Numbered from the stretch's first letter, positions 22,936 to 34,432 are shown. The stretch is 64,000 bases of DNA from Fremontodendron californicum (GCA_030761205.1 JAULJL010000035.1:16471001-16535000), one strand, 5' to 3'. Numbers and translations are program-made. The notes: a model not told the origin generated them from the letters alone.

Positions 22936-23824
22936 AGCATTGATTGAGGTTTTTTTTTATTATTAAAAAAAAAAATCATTTAATATATTATTTTTAATGA
23001 ATTTTAAAAATAATAATGAATTAATTATATTTTATTTTTACATATATTAGCTTAACCAGTACCACTAGACACTATTTAATATTTTTCAAAAATAAAAATT
23101 AATAATTTTTTTTTTATAAAGAAATGAAAGTAAAATTTAGTAAAAATGGACACGTCCAAACATCATCTTTAAAGGCTTAAAAAAATCATAATGAAGATAA
23201 AAATTGCCCTTGTTTGTTCATTAATCAAGCATAAGAAGCCCTTGTTTAATTATATCAACTCAAAAATTGCCCTTGTTTGTTCTAAAGTTAAAATTTTAAT
23301 CATAATGAAGGTCTATCTTGTTTGTTCATTAAGACTTTTTTCTTTATGACAAATCCTGCAATCAAAACCTCATCCTGCACCAATCAAACCAAGCATGGCA
23401 TTAGGCAACACTTAAAAGGAGGCAGCACCATTATCTGCAGCAGGCTTTTCACAATTTTGTTTAACTAACAAATCATGCCAGTAGACAAAACATCCCAAAG
23501 ACTGAGAAATTAATTATGAACATGGATTAATGAAATTATACTCTAGAACATTAAGCAAAGACAAAAACATGGGTCAAAAAAATGAAGAGTTATGAAAAAA
23601 CCAGAAAATTAACGACGAGATTCGAATAAAGATTGGGTTCGATTAATTCAATCAAGTCAAATGAAGAAAAATCCAAAATACGCTCAAATGAATAAAATGG
23701 GACTTGCTCGAGCAATTAAATCGAATTAATTATCATGTTAAATTGTTCAGACAAAATTAGGTATCTACATAATTCTTAGGAAATTCTTTAAGTGTAAAAA
23801 TTCATCTAAATGTCACAAATTATT

Positions 23825-25365
23825 GGAATATTTAGAATATTTATTTTCAATCAATGTCAAATTCGATAATGTCTCTGAGTTAATTGGTGATCGAATTCGA
23901 TCAGATTCGAATTAATTTAAGAAGTCAAAGATCCGAATTCAAAAAAAATTGAATTCGAGAAAATTCAAATCTACACAATTCAAAACTTATCATGACCTGA
24001 ATCTATTTCAATCTGAATTCTAAATCTGTTCGATCCAAAACACATAAAAAATTAAATTTATAATCGAAAAAATTCAAACTATATGTATATGAATTTATTT
24101 AAAATTAAAAAGTAAATGATAATTTTTCATCACTGAATTTAGAATAATTACTCACTAACCCTTTGAAGCTTGTCAAAAGTTTTATACTAAATTAAGCATT
24201 CATTGAATTTAGTCGATAATTTTAATGTTGGGTCCACAAACACAATTTTTTTTTTTTTATGAAATCCAGGCAGACGGAAGTTGGCTTGCCTGGTTTTGTA
24301 ACTTTTGTTTAATTAATTGTCTAACATGTGGCTTACCCTCAATTAATATATGCTTTTCCTCTTCTTGATTTTTGTTTTTTTTCAATATACATGACTGAAT
24401 TAAGATGTTTCGTATTAATTTGAAAAAAAAAATCCATTGAGATCTTTTAATTTTTGGGAATAATATTTCTTTACATGCAGCAAAACCCTTGTTTAGCAAT
24501 TTCAAGATGGAAATCCTTTAATATACTTTATATAGAAAATATTTACATAATAAGCAAATAAACAAATAAAATAATATATATTTTTTAAAATTAAGTAATT
24601 AGAAAAAAAATAAAATAATTGGAAGCCTATTAATTTCAAGATAGGATTCCTTTAATATATATTTTATATAGAAAATATTTACATAATAAGTAAATAAACA
24701 AATAAAATAATTATTTTTTGTTTCTTTAAATAAAGTAAATAGAAAGAAAAAAAAAGGAATTGAAAGCTATCAATTTCAAGATAGGATTCCTTTAATATAT
24801 TGTATATAGATATATATAGATTGAGCATGTACTGAATTTAGCCGATGATTTTAGTGTTGAGGCACAAGCACAAGGTTTTGTTCATGAAATCCAAGCAAAA
24901 GGTCGGCCTGGCCTATCTGGTTTTGTAAATTGTGGTTGTAAATTTATCTAAACTTATCTAAATTTGATTGATTTTGAAGAAAAAACAAAAAATCAAGAAC
25001 AAGAAAATCAAATCTCAATCTGCTACAAAATCCCAAATTAGAAATTGAGATAAAATAAATTGTCAAGCTTAACTGATAATTTTACATCCATTCACACAAG
25101 GTTTTTGACAATCAGATGCCAAATTGTTTTATTGTTAATAATCGAAAAAATAGTAAAAAACAAAAATTAAAAAAAAAATAAGAAGACTTATAATCAATTT
25201 GAAATGGTGGTACAAGGAGCTTTCTCTACCTTTTAAATAGTAATAGGAAGTTTTTGCATATCAATATTAATATCTTACTATAATATTAAGCCTTTACAGC
25301 TCCCGAGAACCAATTGAGTGTAATTGCAATCAATTATTAGCTTTTGATAACACTATAAAAGGTTA
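23825..25365 (-). repeat. Arm 2 of the large inverted repeat
   Basis: Reverse complement of 17806-19355. Its F-box upstream relic is at about 24990-25310, pointing left, with no coding sequence attached. At the outer end it continues past the point where arm 1 is interrupted by the copia LTR, so arm 2 shows the copia-free arrangement. Its inner part (23840-24500) is also a direct repeat of 25985-26660. Confidence 0.85.
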
Positions 25366-25984
25366 ACATTCTAATTAATTATTCACACTTATTGATCATA
25401 TATAGTACAAAAATCCTTGAATAGCAATGACTATTTACAAACAAAAAAAAACTAAATGAATGTTTATATCTTTAATTAATCCTTTTTGATTAAATGAAAA
25501 TTCGTTTTTCTAAAGATTTTACATAATTTTTACTTTTCACTACTTGGTATGGTGGCACCAAGATGGTTTGTGATGCAGGTAATTTGCGTACAAATTCAAA
25601 CAACCTCTTTTTCCATCCATGAACAATCAATAATCCTCTTGTACAGAAATATAAAAAATAAGAAAAAAATGCTTCTTTTTGCAGGGATAACTTTTTAATA
25701 TAGCAAAAAAAGATGATACATTTGATCAGCAGGGATAAATTTTGTAAGAAGTTTGTCTTTGCTACTTCACACTATTTAGGAATTCGTCACTATCAAATGA
25801 CTAAAATGAGAGCCCATTAAGTGATTGAAATCTGTTTTACAAATTATAAAGACACAGGCTATGCAATTTTACAAACAGATCCTGGATTTCATTAAATAAA
25901 CCTTATGCACAATATCAAGTCTTTAACAATGGTATTTAATCCTCAACTTTGAAAGTCCAACAAAACTAACAGATGAATTACATT
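25366..25984. other. Intergenic DNA, no gene seen
   Basis: No frame of note. About 25860-25984 resembles 61975-62050, downstream of the second RNase pseudogene ('tttgaaagtccaacaaaa' motif), so it is part of the locus-wide duplicated background. Confidence 0.45.
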
Positions 25985-26660
25985 TTATTTTAAGTCATTT
26001 TATTTGATAATTTCTCTAAGTCAATCTGTGATCGAATCTGGTTAGATTCGGATTGATTTAAGAAGTCAAACACCCGAATTCAAAATAATTCGAACTCAAA
26101 AAAATTCGAACCCGTAAAACCTAAAATCGACACAATTCAAAATCTTTCATAGCATAAATCTATTACAACCCGAATCCTAAATCGGTTCGATCCAAAACAC
26201 ATAAAAAACTAAATTTATAATCGAAAAAAATTGAATTATAAGTATATGAATTTATTTAAAATTAAATTAATAAATAAATGATAATTTTTAATTACTAAAT
26301 TTAGGCTAATTACTCACTAACCCTTTAAGTCTGTCAAAAGTTTTATACTAAATTAAGCATTCATTGAATTTAGTCCATGATTTTAATGTTGGGTCCACAA
26401 ACACAATTTTTTTTTTTTTTTAGGAAATCCAGGCAGACGGAAGTTGGCTTGCCTGGTTTTGTAACTTTTGTTTAATTAATTGTCTAACATGTGGCTTACC
26501 CTCAATTAATATCTGCTTTTCCTCTTCTTGATTTTTTTTTTTTTTTTCAATATACATGACTGAATTAAGATGTTTCTTATTAATTTGAAAAAAAAAAAAA
26601 AATCCATTGAGATCTTTTAATTTTTGGGAATAATATTTCATTACATGCAGCAAAACCCTT
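25985..26660 (+). repeat. Direct repeat of 23840-24500, just upstream of the F-box gene
   Basis: Same order as 23840-24500: dispersed AT-rich repeat, then 'ggtccacaaacacaattttt', 'tccaggcagacggaagttgg', and 'ttttgggaataatatttc'. In unit B only one copy is present (56220-56890) before the F-box gene. These ~660-bp repeats are a plausible substrate for the recombination that separates units A and B. Confidence 0.8.
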
Positions 26661-26738
26661 GTATTTCTTTCATTTGCAAGGAAGAAAAAGCTCGTTGGGC
26701 AACAGTTGTGCATAATCTAGGCTTTAATCAATTTGACT

Positions 26739-26902
26739 GTAAGTCTCTCTAAGTTTTTAATTTTTTGGTTTTGATTCCTTTTTCTGATTGTTAACAAAAA
26801 AAATAAAATAAAATTGGGATCTAATTTTCAAAAACCTTGTGTAGTTGGATGTAAATTAAATTATCAATTAAGGTTGACAATCTGTTTTCTCTCAATTTTC
26901 AG
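26739..26902 (+). other. Probable 5'-UTR intron of the F-box gene (unit A)
   Basis: A plant-like donor ACT|GTAAGT at 26739 and an acceptor 'caattttcag' ending at 26902, 42 bases before the ATG. The 164-bp interval is T-rich. Both sites are conserved in unit B (56964-57130). Inference only; transcript data would decide. Confidence 0.45.
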
Positions 26903-26943
26903 TTTGGGATTTGGTAGATATAGAGAAAGAACAGAGAGTTGGA

Positions 26944-28035
26944 ATGGCGAGGAGTAGTGGGGATTGGCTGCCTGCAGATTTGTTGACTGAGATTCTCTTG
27001 AAATTGCCTGTCAAGTCCATCATTCGTTTCAAGTGTGTGGCAAAAACTTGGTGCCATCTCTTTCAAAATCCCAGGTTTATTTCTCAGCATCTTAGCATTA
27101 GCAAAAAGAATAAGCGTCTTATTGTTTATTATTGCGAGGGTACCCTTGACAATTCTGTTGCTGTTATGCGCTTGTTTGTTGATCAATCCCTTGTTTCTTA
27201 CCAAGATATGCATCAACAACTGCCCTATCATTATGCTGATATGTTTGCTTTCCACTTTTGTGTCGACAATGGATTAGTTTGTTTATGTGATGATATCTAT
27301 TCTCGTATAACTCTATGTAATCCCGCCACCAGAGAATTTAGGATTCTCCCTGAATTTAATCAAAACATTCCACCAAACTCATATATTTATTTAGATATTC
27401 TTGGGTTTGGAAAGGATCCTTTGTCCAATGATTACAAGGTGATTTATATTCGGAGGTATATGGATGTGGAGAAGAATATGTCAGGACCAGATCACTATTC
27501 CGTTTACAAGATGAGCACTGATTCTTGGAGGGTATTGAAACCGGAAGATTTTCAGTTGCCTGAATACCTAGGGATTTGTTCCAACGAGAACAATGCATGC
27601 GTAAATGGTGTTTACTACTGGCAGACTCTGATTGACCATAAGATCCTTGCATTTTATTTGGGCACTGAAGTTTTTCAATTGATAGAGTCACCTTGTCCTA
27701 AAACATTTGGGAGGCTGCTTCCTTTACATGATCGTATCTCTTTTTGGGATACTGAGACGATGGATAGAAGTGAAAGAAGTAATCAGGTTTGGGTGTTGAA
27801 TGATGAGGGCCAATGGACCAAACTGTTGAAGATTGAACCTGTTATAGAAGTTGAAAGGATGTTCGGGTTTTGGAAGAATGGTAAGGTATTAGTAGAATCT
27901 GCAAGTGGACAGTTATTGCTTTACGACCTTGAGACTGAGGAATTCAGGGAGCTCGGGATTAAAGTCAGGGGTTTTGGTGATTTACTTCAGGTGTATACTT
28001 ACGAGGAGAGTCTTGTTGCTATCAGAAGAGACTGA
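26944..28035 (+). CDS. F-box protein, S-locus F-box (SLF)-like
   Basis: Intact single-exon frame, 363 residues. The F-box is at residues 8-48 (LPADLLTEILLKLPVKS, then IIRFKCVAKTW), the surface that binds SKP1 in an SCF E3 ubiquitin ligase. The rest is an F-box-associated (FBA-type) domain: LCNPATREFRILP (about residue 130), STDSWRVL (about 195), VYYWQ (about 222), WVLNDEGQWTKL (about 280), FWKNGK (about 310) and a C-terminal YDLETEEFREL. Order, length (SLFs are about 370-400) and the 'stDSWRvL', 'VWkN' and 'YDL' motifs fit SLF proteins, which in pollen target non-self S-RNases. ATG 26944 is chosen over an in-frame start 11 codons upstream because it is the only one conserved in the paralogue. 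Linked RNase T2 pseudogenes support the SLF reading; other FBA F-box roles are possible. Confidence 0.88.
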   Translation: MARSSGDWLPADLLTEILLKLPVKSIIRFKCVAKTWCHLFQNPRFISQHLSISKKNKRLIVYYCEGTLDNSVAVMRLFVDQSLVSYQDMHQQLPYHYADMFAFHFCVDNGLVCLCDDIYSRITLCNPATREFRILPEFNQNIPPNSYIYLDILGFGKDPLSNDYKVIYIRRYMDVEKNMSGPDHYSVYKMSTDSWRVLKPEDFQLPEYLGICSNENNACVNGVYYWQTLIDHKILAFYLGTEVFQLIESPCPKTFGRLLPLHDRISFWDTETMDRSERSNQVWVLNDEGQWTKLLKIEPVIEVERMFGFWKNGKVLVESASGQLLLYDLETEEFRELGIKVRGFGDLLQVYTYEESLVAIRRD

Positions 28036-30299
28036 CTGAGTTGCTTGTTTCCAATGGAATGTAGCAAGATTCATCTTATTTTGGTTTGGTTTATACAAAC
28101 GTTTTCAATATTTCTCAAATTGTTGTAAGAACATGTTTGTTCATGGCTCATGGTTAGTAAAAGAGGATGTTCAATATTTCAATTTCACCGTTTCTTGATG
28201 AAACGAAAAAGGGTCCAACCCTTTGATCAAACAAAACAAAAATCCCAGTTAGCTTCTAAGCCCCATGACATCCAGTATCAACTTAGTAAATTTATGCTGA
28301 CATGAACAAATCTATGGTGATGAATCTTTCTTATCTAAGGATTGTGAATGACTTTGTTCTCAGTGTGATGAATTTTTTTTTTAGGAAAGTATAGAATTTA
28401 CTTGGCTTAAATATATATATGTATAAAAAAAATAAAAAAAAAAAGCTATTAAACTAAAATATTTATTTTTAATTAACTGAGTCTTAATTGATTGAAAATT
28501 GATTAACGGTTTAAGTAAGTGAAAATTGATGTTTGAAGGCTCAATTGGATGAAAATAAATATTAAGAGCTCATTTGATTGCAATAAAACAATAATAATTT
28601 AAATGATTATTTAATTTTTATTCCGAAACTTTTTATATTTAAATCTATTTATTTTTTGTAAAAACAAATTAACCTTGAATTGTCATTGCCTGTTAATTAT
28701 TTATTTATTTTCATCAAGTATGATTATTATTATTATATTTCTCATTTTTTATTACCTTATAACAAAATGTTAAGAAAACCACATAACCCTAATTAATGGT
28801 TAATTAAGTAACAATAACCCCTTCTGGCCAATAACTTTGCTTCGCTTCCCCTTGCTGGATGGCCAAATCAGCACGAAATAGTTGATAAACATAAATAAAT
28901 GGGTTTCTATTTTAATTAATATTATATACATTTATAAAAACATTGCAACCAAGAAAATAGTTTAATAAAAACATTTTCCAGTAGCATATATTCCAAAAGA
29001 GAAAACCAAGCCCAGGAAATTATCACTAGAAATAAATGCAAAGTTGAAAACAGCTATAGATAAACTCACCAAATACAACCTTCCCCTTCCTGCCATTATT
29101 GCCTAAAATCCCAATATCCTTCACCATCTGAAAACAAATTAGATAAGGCAAAAATAAGCAAATTTGCACGCAAAGCAATTCCCCTTTTGAGCATTGGGTA
29201 AGGATAGAAATAGTTAGTAAAAAATCGAATATCCGATATTATTAAATTCGGTTTTTGTGGATTTGCATAGTTTTCGAATTTGGATATTAGATTTGTTATC
29301 TGTAGTGGATTCAGATAGAAACATTTGAATATCGATATCTAATCCGCTTTAGTTTTGGTTCGTATAGTGTCGACATCGATATCTAATTCGATATTATTAA
29401 ACAAATCAATATCAATTAATACTACTAGATTTTGACACACTAAAAAATTAAAGAGATGAGGAAGTTATAACAGAAAAAATGAGATAGTAATTTTTTTAAG
29501 AGTGGATAGTTTCTTTAAAAAACATGTTTTTATAAAAATAAAAAATAAAAACATAAATATCCTTAAAGTTATTTTATTATTTTATTTTATTTTGGTTTTT
29601 ACGTAATTTCACCAACTGAGTTAGTGTCACTTGACTTGTGACACCAACCCAGCTATTCCCATTATATTAGTATAGATATTAGCATAGATATATAAAAGTG
29701 CCAACTTCAAAAATACAAATTGTGAATGACATATATACTCTTGGTAAAATACATATAGTAAACGATATATATGCTTTTGATAATTTATTAAATTAACTAT
29801 TTTATCCTTAATTATTGATTTTCATACTCTTAAATCAATAAAATATTTTTTATTTTAAATATTAAAGTTCTTATTAAAGTAAATTTTCTCAATTAATAAT
29901 TTTCTTACTTAAATTAAATTAAATATTAACTCATTTTTATTTATCTATTTTCCAAATTTTTTTATTAAAAATATTTTATGACAACAACAGTTTCAAATTT
30001 ATGTTAAGAACAATAAAAATAAGCTTTTGAAAGAATATTAGAAAAATATTTATTAGTTAAGAATCAATATCATAATTATCTAGCTATTAGGCTACAAAAA
30101 ACCTTAAAACACTATTTACTTGACAAGAATCGAAATGTGAAGATATATCCAAAAATCATAATTAAGATTAAATTGGTAGGGAGCATCAACTTATGTTAAA
30201 TTACAATAATATATATTACCATATGAGATTAGACATTAATGATTTTGACATAAATGTATAATAAGTAACAATAAATACATAACCTTTCATGTAATATAT
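28036..30299. other. Intergenic DNA downstream of the F-box gene
   Basis: No gene. 28036-28180 is shared with unit B. 28500-28680 is a relative of 62575-62920 that lacks the LINE fragment found there. 29220-29410 has 'tcgatatctaat' repeats of a dispersed family. 29590-29640 holds a hairpin-forming 'ccaactgagttagtgtcac' related to the Helitron end at 33180-33282. Confidence 0.5.
29424..29680 (-). mobile_element. Possible Helitron relic
   Basis: On the minus strand the right edge reads TCTATACTAATATAATGGG, then an imperfect hairpin (GTTGGTGTCAC...GTGACACTAACTCAG), like the 5' end of the Helitron at 32811-33282. A CTAG lies at about 29425, but the usual hairpin just before it is not clear. Boundaries are tentative. 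Confidence 0.3.
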
Positions 30300-30595
30300 A
30301 ATATAACCTTTGATATGATTTTAATAACTCTAGATATGATTTTGATAATTTTTATGTAATTTTAATATCCTTTAATATGATTTTGATAGCCTTTAATATG
30401 ATTTTAATAACTTTCGATACAATTTTGATAACCTTTAATATAATTTTGATAATCTTAAATACAATTTTGGTAATATTTGATACAATGTTGGTAACATTTG
30501 ATTTAATATTGGTAACTTTGGTTATAAATTTGGTTACTTTTGATGTAATTTTGGTAAACTTTGATACAATTTTGATAATTCTTTTATATAATTTT
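30300..30595. repeat. 21-bp minisatellite
   Basis: About 14 degenerate units of the type 'aacctttaatatgattttgat', mostly 21 bp apart. Because 21 is a multiple of three, overlapping frames stay open on both strands (30352-30660 minus, 30377-30667 plus). They encode only Ile/Leu/Thr/Lys-rich repeats and are not considered genes. Confidence 0.75.
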
Positions 30596-30757
30596 AGGCC
30601 TAAATCAACATCGGTGAGCAAGAGGCTTGCGACGAAGGATGACGGCTGGCATGTTGCCAAGTGTTGAAATTTGAGTTTTTGATTGTTGGAATCTTCAAAT
30701 ATTGAAGAATGTTGCGATAAGGAAGAGGGTTTAAATTTTTAGAAAGAGAGTTTGAAG

Positions 30758-32554
30758 TAGATCTGCTCATGGGTCGAGTAACTCGCCTGGCAGGTCCAGC
30801 CTGTATTGGGTCGAGTCTGGACAGTGATTTTATTGATCCGGGCCAATCTGGCCCGTATCACTATTTATCCATTAAAATATTGTTTTTTATTTAAATTTAA
30901 TTATAAAATAATATAAAAATAAAAATAATTTTTTAATATTTTATGAATAGTAAAATGGGCTTACGGGTCGTGATAAGCTCATAAAGTATACATTTTATGC
31001 CTTTTTACCTTTAGCTTTTGTTATGTTTTCGATCTTTATCTTGTTTACTTATATTATGTTTATGAATTTTAGGTACAATAAGGAGAATGAAGTCAAAAGA
31101 TATCAATAATGATGGTAAAGAGCTTACAAAATCATAATAACAAGATGGAAGAAGATTTTGGAGTCAAAAAGATCAAATTCTTAGTGCTAGATGATCAGGC
31201 ATATCTAACCTCTAGAGCTTGTTGCAAGAAAATCATTATGTTAAATTCATTATTTGAAGAAACTTCCTTCTTGACTTTTGAATCTAACTTGAATACCTTT
31301 GCAACGATAGTTTACACTCCTAAATCGGACAACGGATGGTTATCCAAATCAGCCAACAAAGTGCGAGATAGTGCAGTAGTCGCTAAACCGACGTCAGCGA
31401 GCAAAATCACCAAGTCAGCCCACTCGGCGCCGACCTTACTGCCTCGAAAACCGAGAAAAATCGGGAAAAAGTCCAAACTTGACTTATTTTGCCTCTTAGC
31501 TTCCTTGATCAGCAAGAAAGGGCTTCTAAGGTCAAAAAGCTTTATAAATACCATCTTTTGAGCCACAAACTATCATTATCTTTTGAGGAGACTCAAGGAT
31601 CATCATTCTTCTTCTTCTTCTTCTCCATTGTTTTATTTTCTTTTTAATTTTATGTATATATCATCTATGCCTATGCTAGGCTAAAATTCCTTTTGGTTAA
31701 GGGTGATTTTAAAGCCTTAGAACATGTTTTATAATTGATTTTCATAATCTATCATTAGTTTCTATCAGAGTTGCTTGTGTTCTTCTATAAGAATTGTTCA
31801 TGATTTTGTCTTGATTTGTTTAGGTTGCAAACTAGATATATCTTGATAATTATCTAATACTAGTTTAGGAGTCTTGATCCGTGTAATTGTCTTGATTTCC
31901 TATTCATAAGTGGCAATTTATGATTAATGATTATGGTAAAGTTTTCGCTAATTGCAAAGTGGAACATAACCTAAGTTAAACAATTCATGTTCATGCTTTT
32001 GTTGCTTAGATCAACCTATCTTTCTCATCATAAAGCTATTAAATTTAGAGATGTTTATCCTAGGTTGTTTGATAGTTAGAGATTAAGTAGTGGCGTTCAT
32101 CCTGCTTAACAACGAACTAAGAAAGGATTGGGGTAACATGGGATGTTGTTATCTATGGCTGCTAACTTTGATAGCTAATTGATGTTGATAGATCTGAAAT
32201 TGATTTTCAATGATGTCTAGTGTTGGAGAATGAAACCTTAACCATACTTCTCTTATATTTGATTTTCTCTTATTTATTTGCTTTTTACTTATCTTGTTTT
32301 CTTTACTTTTAATTATTTCAAAACCCCCTTTTCTTTTATTGTTCTTGAATTTAAGTTTTAAACTAGTAATTTATAAACTAAAACCCAATCTCTGTGGATT
32401 CGACCCTTACTAACTACTATACTTACAATTGATATTTTTAGTACAAGATTTTAATTAAGATACACTATTTTGAATGCATCAGGTCGATTTAGGCCCAGCC
32501 CGATCAGGACTTAGGCAAGGGGAGAAAAAAAATTTCGTGCCGCGAGCACCTCTA
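30758..32554. mobile_element. hAT-like non-autonomous element split by a solo LTR
   Basis: Outer ends TAGATCTGCTCATGG (left) and, on the minus strand, TAGAGGTGCTCGCGG (right) are imperfect inverted repeats. The flanks gtttgaag (30750-30757) and gttggtag (32555-32562) match at 6 of 8 positions, like a decayed 8-bp hAT target duplication. The element itself is ~290 bp once the 1511-bp solo LTR is removed. No transposase. Confidence 0.55.
30971..32481 (+). mobile_element. Solo LTR, 1511 bp
   Basis: Starts TGATAAGCTCATAAAG and ends TTTTGAATGCATCA. It is flanked by perfect 5-bp duplications GGTCG (30966-30970 and 32482-32486). It contains a TATA-like 'gctttataaatacc' at about 31540 and a typical 3' segment 'ctctgtggattcgaccc' at about 32390. 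No internal region, primer site or second LTR lies between the duplications, so this is a solo LTR left by LTR-LTR recombination. The 150-codon frame at 31109-31561 lies inside it and has no recognised domain. LTR style suggests Ty3/gypsy; direction is inferred from the TATA element. Confidence 0.85.
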
Positions 32555-32689
32555 GTTGGTAGAGAAGAAATGTAATAAAAAATAAATTTTCAGGTTTAAA
32601 TAGGCAGTCTTAAACGAGATCGTTTAATTGGTAAAAAGAAGAAAGGAAAAAGGAAAAGACAAAAGAAAAAGGAAGCAAGCGAGGTGCCA

Positions 32690-34200
32690 CCTACTCAACC
32701 CGATCAAGCCCACTTCAAAACAACCCCAATCTATTTTCTTTTGACCCGTCAACCTTGGTCTATTCATTTTGGGCTTTAGCCCATTGTTAGCTAATATATA
32801 TTTATTTACACTAGATAATGTCATACCCACTTTGTGGGTGAAAAAAAAAGTGTAAAATATATATATATATATATGATCAATTTTTTTTTTCATGAAATGG
32901 TAGTTTTTTAAAAGAAATGATAATTTTTGAAGGGAGTGAGTTTTTTTTACGAAATGTAGTTTTTTAAGTGAAGGTAATTTTTTAAGGGAATGGTAGTTTT
33001 CTTAAAGAGAGTGGAATTTTTTTAAAAAAAATATATATATTATATTGAAAAATTAAAATTATAAATGCCCTATAATATTATTATTTAATTTATTAAAATT
33101 TGATTTTTCAATCAATTGTCCAACTGAGTTAGTGTAACTTGACTCTTGACACCAACTCAGTCATTTCTTTTAAATATAGTATAGATTTATTAAAATTTGA
33201 TTTTTCAGTCAATTGTCCAACTGAGTTGGTGTCACGATTCAAGTGACACCAACTCAGCCATTTCTTTTAAATATAGTATAGATATAGTGTTATTTATTGC
33301 CATTATATATTATATGTATATTTAAATTTATTATACTTCAATAATATATATAAAAATATCAACTTCTAAAGTGCAAATTATGAATGACATATATACTTTT
33401 GATAAATTACATATAGTAAGACATAATCTTGTCAAAATATTGGGATATTTAAAAGTTTTATTTTCAATAAAAAGGAGTGTTTCTGTTTCATTCATTTTCT
33501 AACTAATCTAATCTATTTATCATTTTCGAAAAAAGTAAACAAAATCCAAGATTTTACAAAAATTATCTCTACTAATTATTATTATTATATATTACATAAA
33601 TTAATTAATTCTATTTAATCTTTAAAGATTAAGATTACGTCAATTTCATAATAACATTCAAACCAATAAACAAAACATGACCACTTGCAAACGAAGCGAG
33701 GACATCTCTTTTAATAATAATCGAAATATGCTCCCAAAAAGGAAAAGATGTTTTGAATTTTACTTTCTAAATTAATAATTAAGAAACCTAATTAATTCGC
33801 GGATACTAAAGAAAAGCAGAGTCTTTCTAGCCAAAAAAGAAAAAGAAAAGGAGAGTCTCTAGTAATGGGATATCATCCTCAATTTTGAAAATCCAACAAA
33901 ATTTACAGATGGGCAAGTCATTTAATTTCAAAGTTGAATATGTAATTTTGAGTTGAACTAACAAACTTTACCTGAATTAGATAACTTGTTCGGATCGCTC
34001 CATGATTGAATTTAATCTGACTTGGATTGATTTAAAATTTTAAAGATTCAAATCCAAAAAAATCTAAATTCGAGAATGATCCGCACTAAAAAAAAAAATT
34101 CAAAATCGTCATGATCCAAAAGTCTGTCATAACCTAAATCCATTACGATCCAAACCAAAGATCGATCTGATCCAAAAGTCTGTCATAACCTAAATTTTTT
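32690..34200 (+). repeat. Segment duplicated at 58950-59960 (unit C', partial)
   Basis: Shares 'cccgatcaagcccacttc', 'tattcattttgggcttt', 'gacatatatacttttgata' and 'gaagcgaggacatctctttt' with 58950-59960. 33720-34190 is also shared with 44860-45310. The main difference from 58950 is the Helitron. In both places the segment follows an F-box gene. Confidence 0.85.
32811..33282 (-). mobile_element. Non-autonomous Helitron, 472 bp
   Basis: On the minus strand it begins TCTATACTATATTTAAAAG and ends with hairpin CACCCAC-AAA-GTGGGT, then ATGACATTAT and CTAG. It lies between host A and T. The uninterrupted target is present near 59080 (atttacatatagtgtta), so both boundaries are confirmed within the window. 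No target duplication, no Rep/helicase gene. The 5'-terminal ~98 bp is present twice in tandem (ends at 33282 and about 33185), each copy with a stem; the outer stem is 15 bp and perfect. Confidence 0.9.
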
Positions 34201-34206
34201 TCAAAG

Positions 34207-34432
34207 TCCTTGCTCAGGCCTGACCCGGGACTGGCCTGGGCCAGCCCGCCGGCCTGTGAGTATTGTTCGTTACATTTAAAAAATAAAAAATATATTTTTC
34301 TTATTAATATTTTTATAATTAAAATTAAATAAAATAATATTATTTTAATACAAAAAAAATTGATTCGGGTCGGGCAGGCCCGAAACAATAATTCTCTGTC
34401 GGGCTGGGCGACCGTGAGCAGGTCTAGTGAGA
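34207..34432. mobile_element. Small hAT-like MITE
   Basis: GC-rich ends ('ccttgctcaggcctgacc' at about 34208 and 'gaccgtgagcaggtctag' at about 34410-34427) flank an AT-only middle. The ends are imperfect inverted repeats of the CTGCTCA type. Target duplication not clear. Confidence 0.45.

Larger units (their letters stand above)
22028..28180 (+). repeat. Segmental duplication unit A (holds the intact F-box gene)
   Basis: 22028-23567 matches 48963-50509. 23568-24500 and then 26660-28180 match 55946-58362. The ~2.2 kb between about 24500 and 26660 is absent from unit B. Coding and flanking regions are only a few percent diverged at most, so the duplication is recent. Unit A lacks the copia insertion of unit B and shows the intact target 'gacaaaaacatggg' near 23560. 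Confidence 0.88.

Noticed and set aside
26899..27255. Minus-strand 118-codon frame
   Set aside because: Antisense shadow of the F-box gene; the matching frame at 57131-57463 exists only because the gene is duplicated.
31109..31561. 150-codon frame as a possible host gene
   Set aside because: Lies wholly inside a solo LTR with perfect target duplications; no recognised domain.
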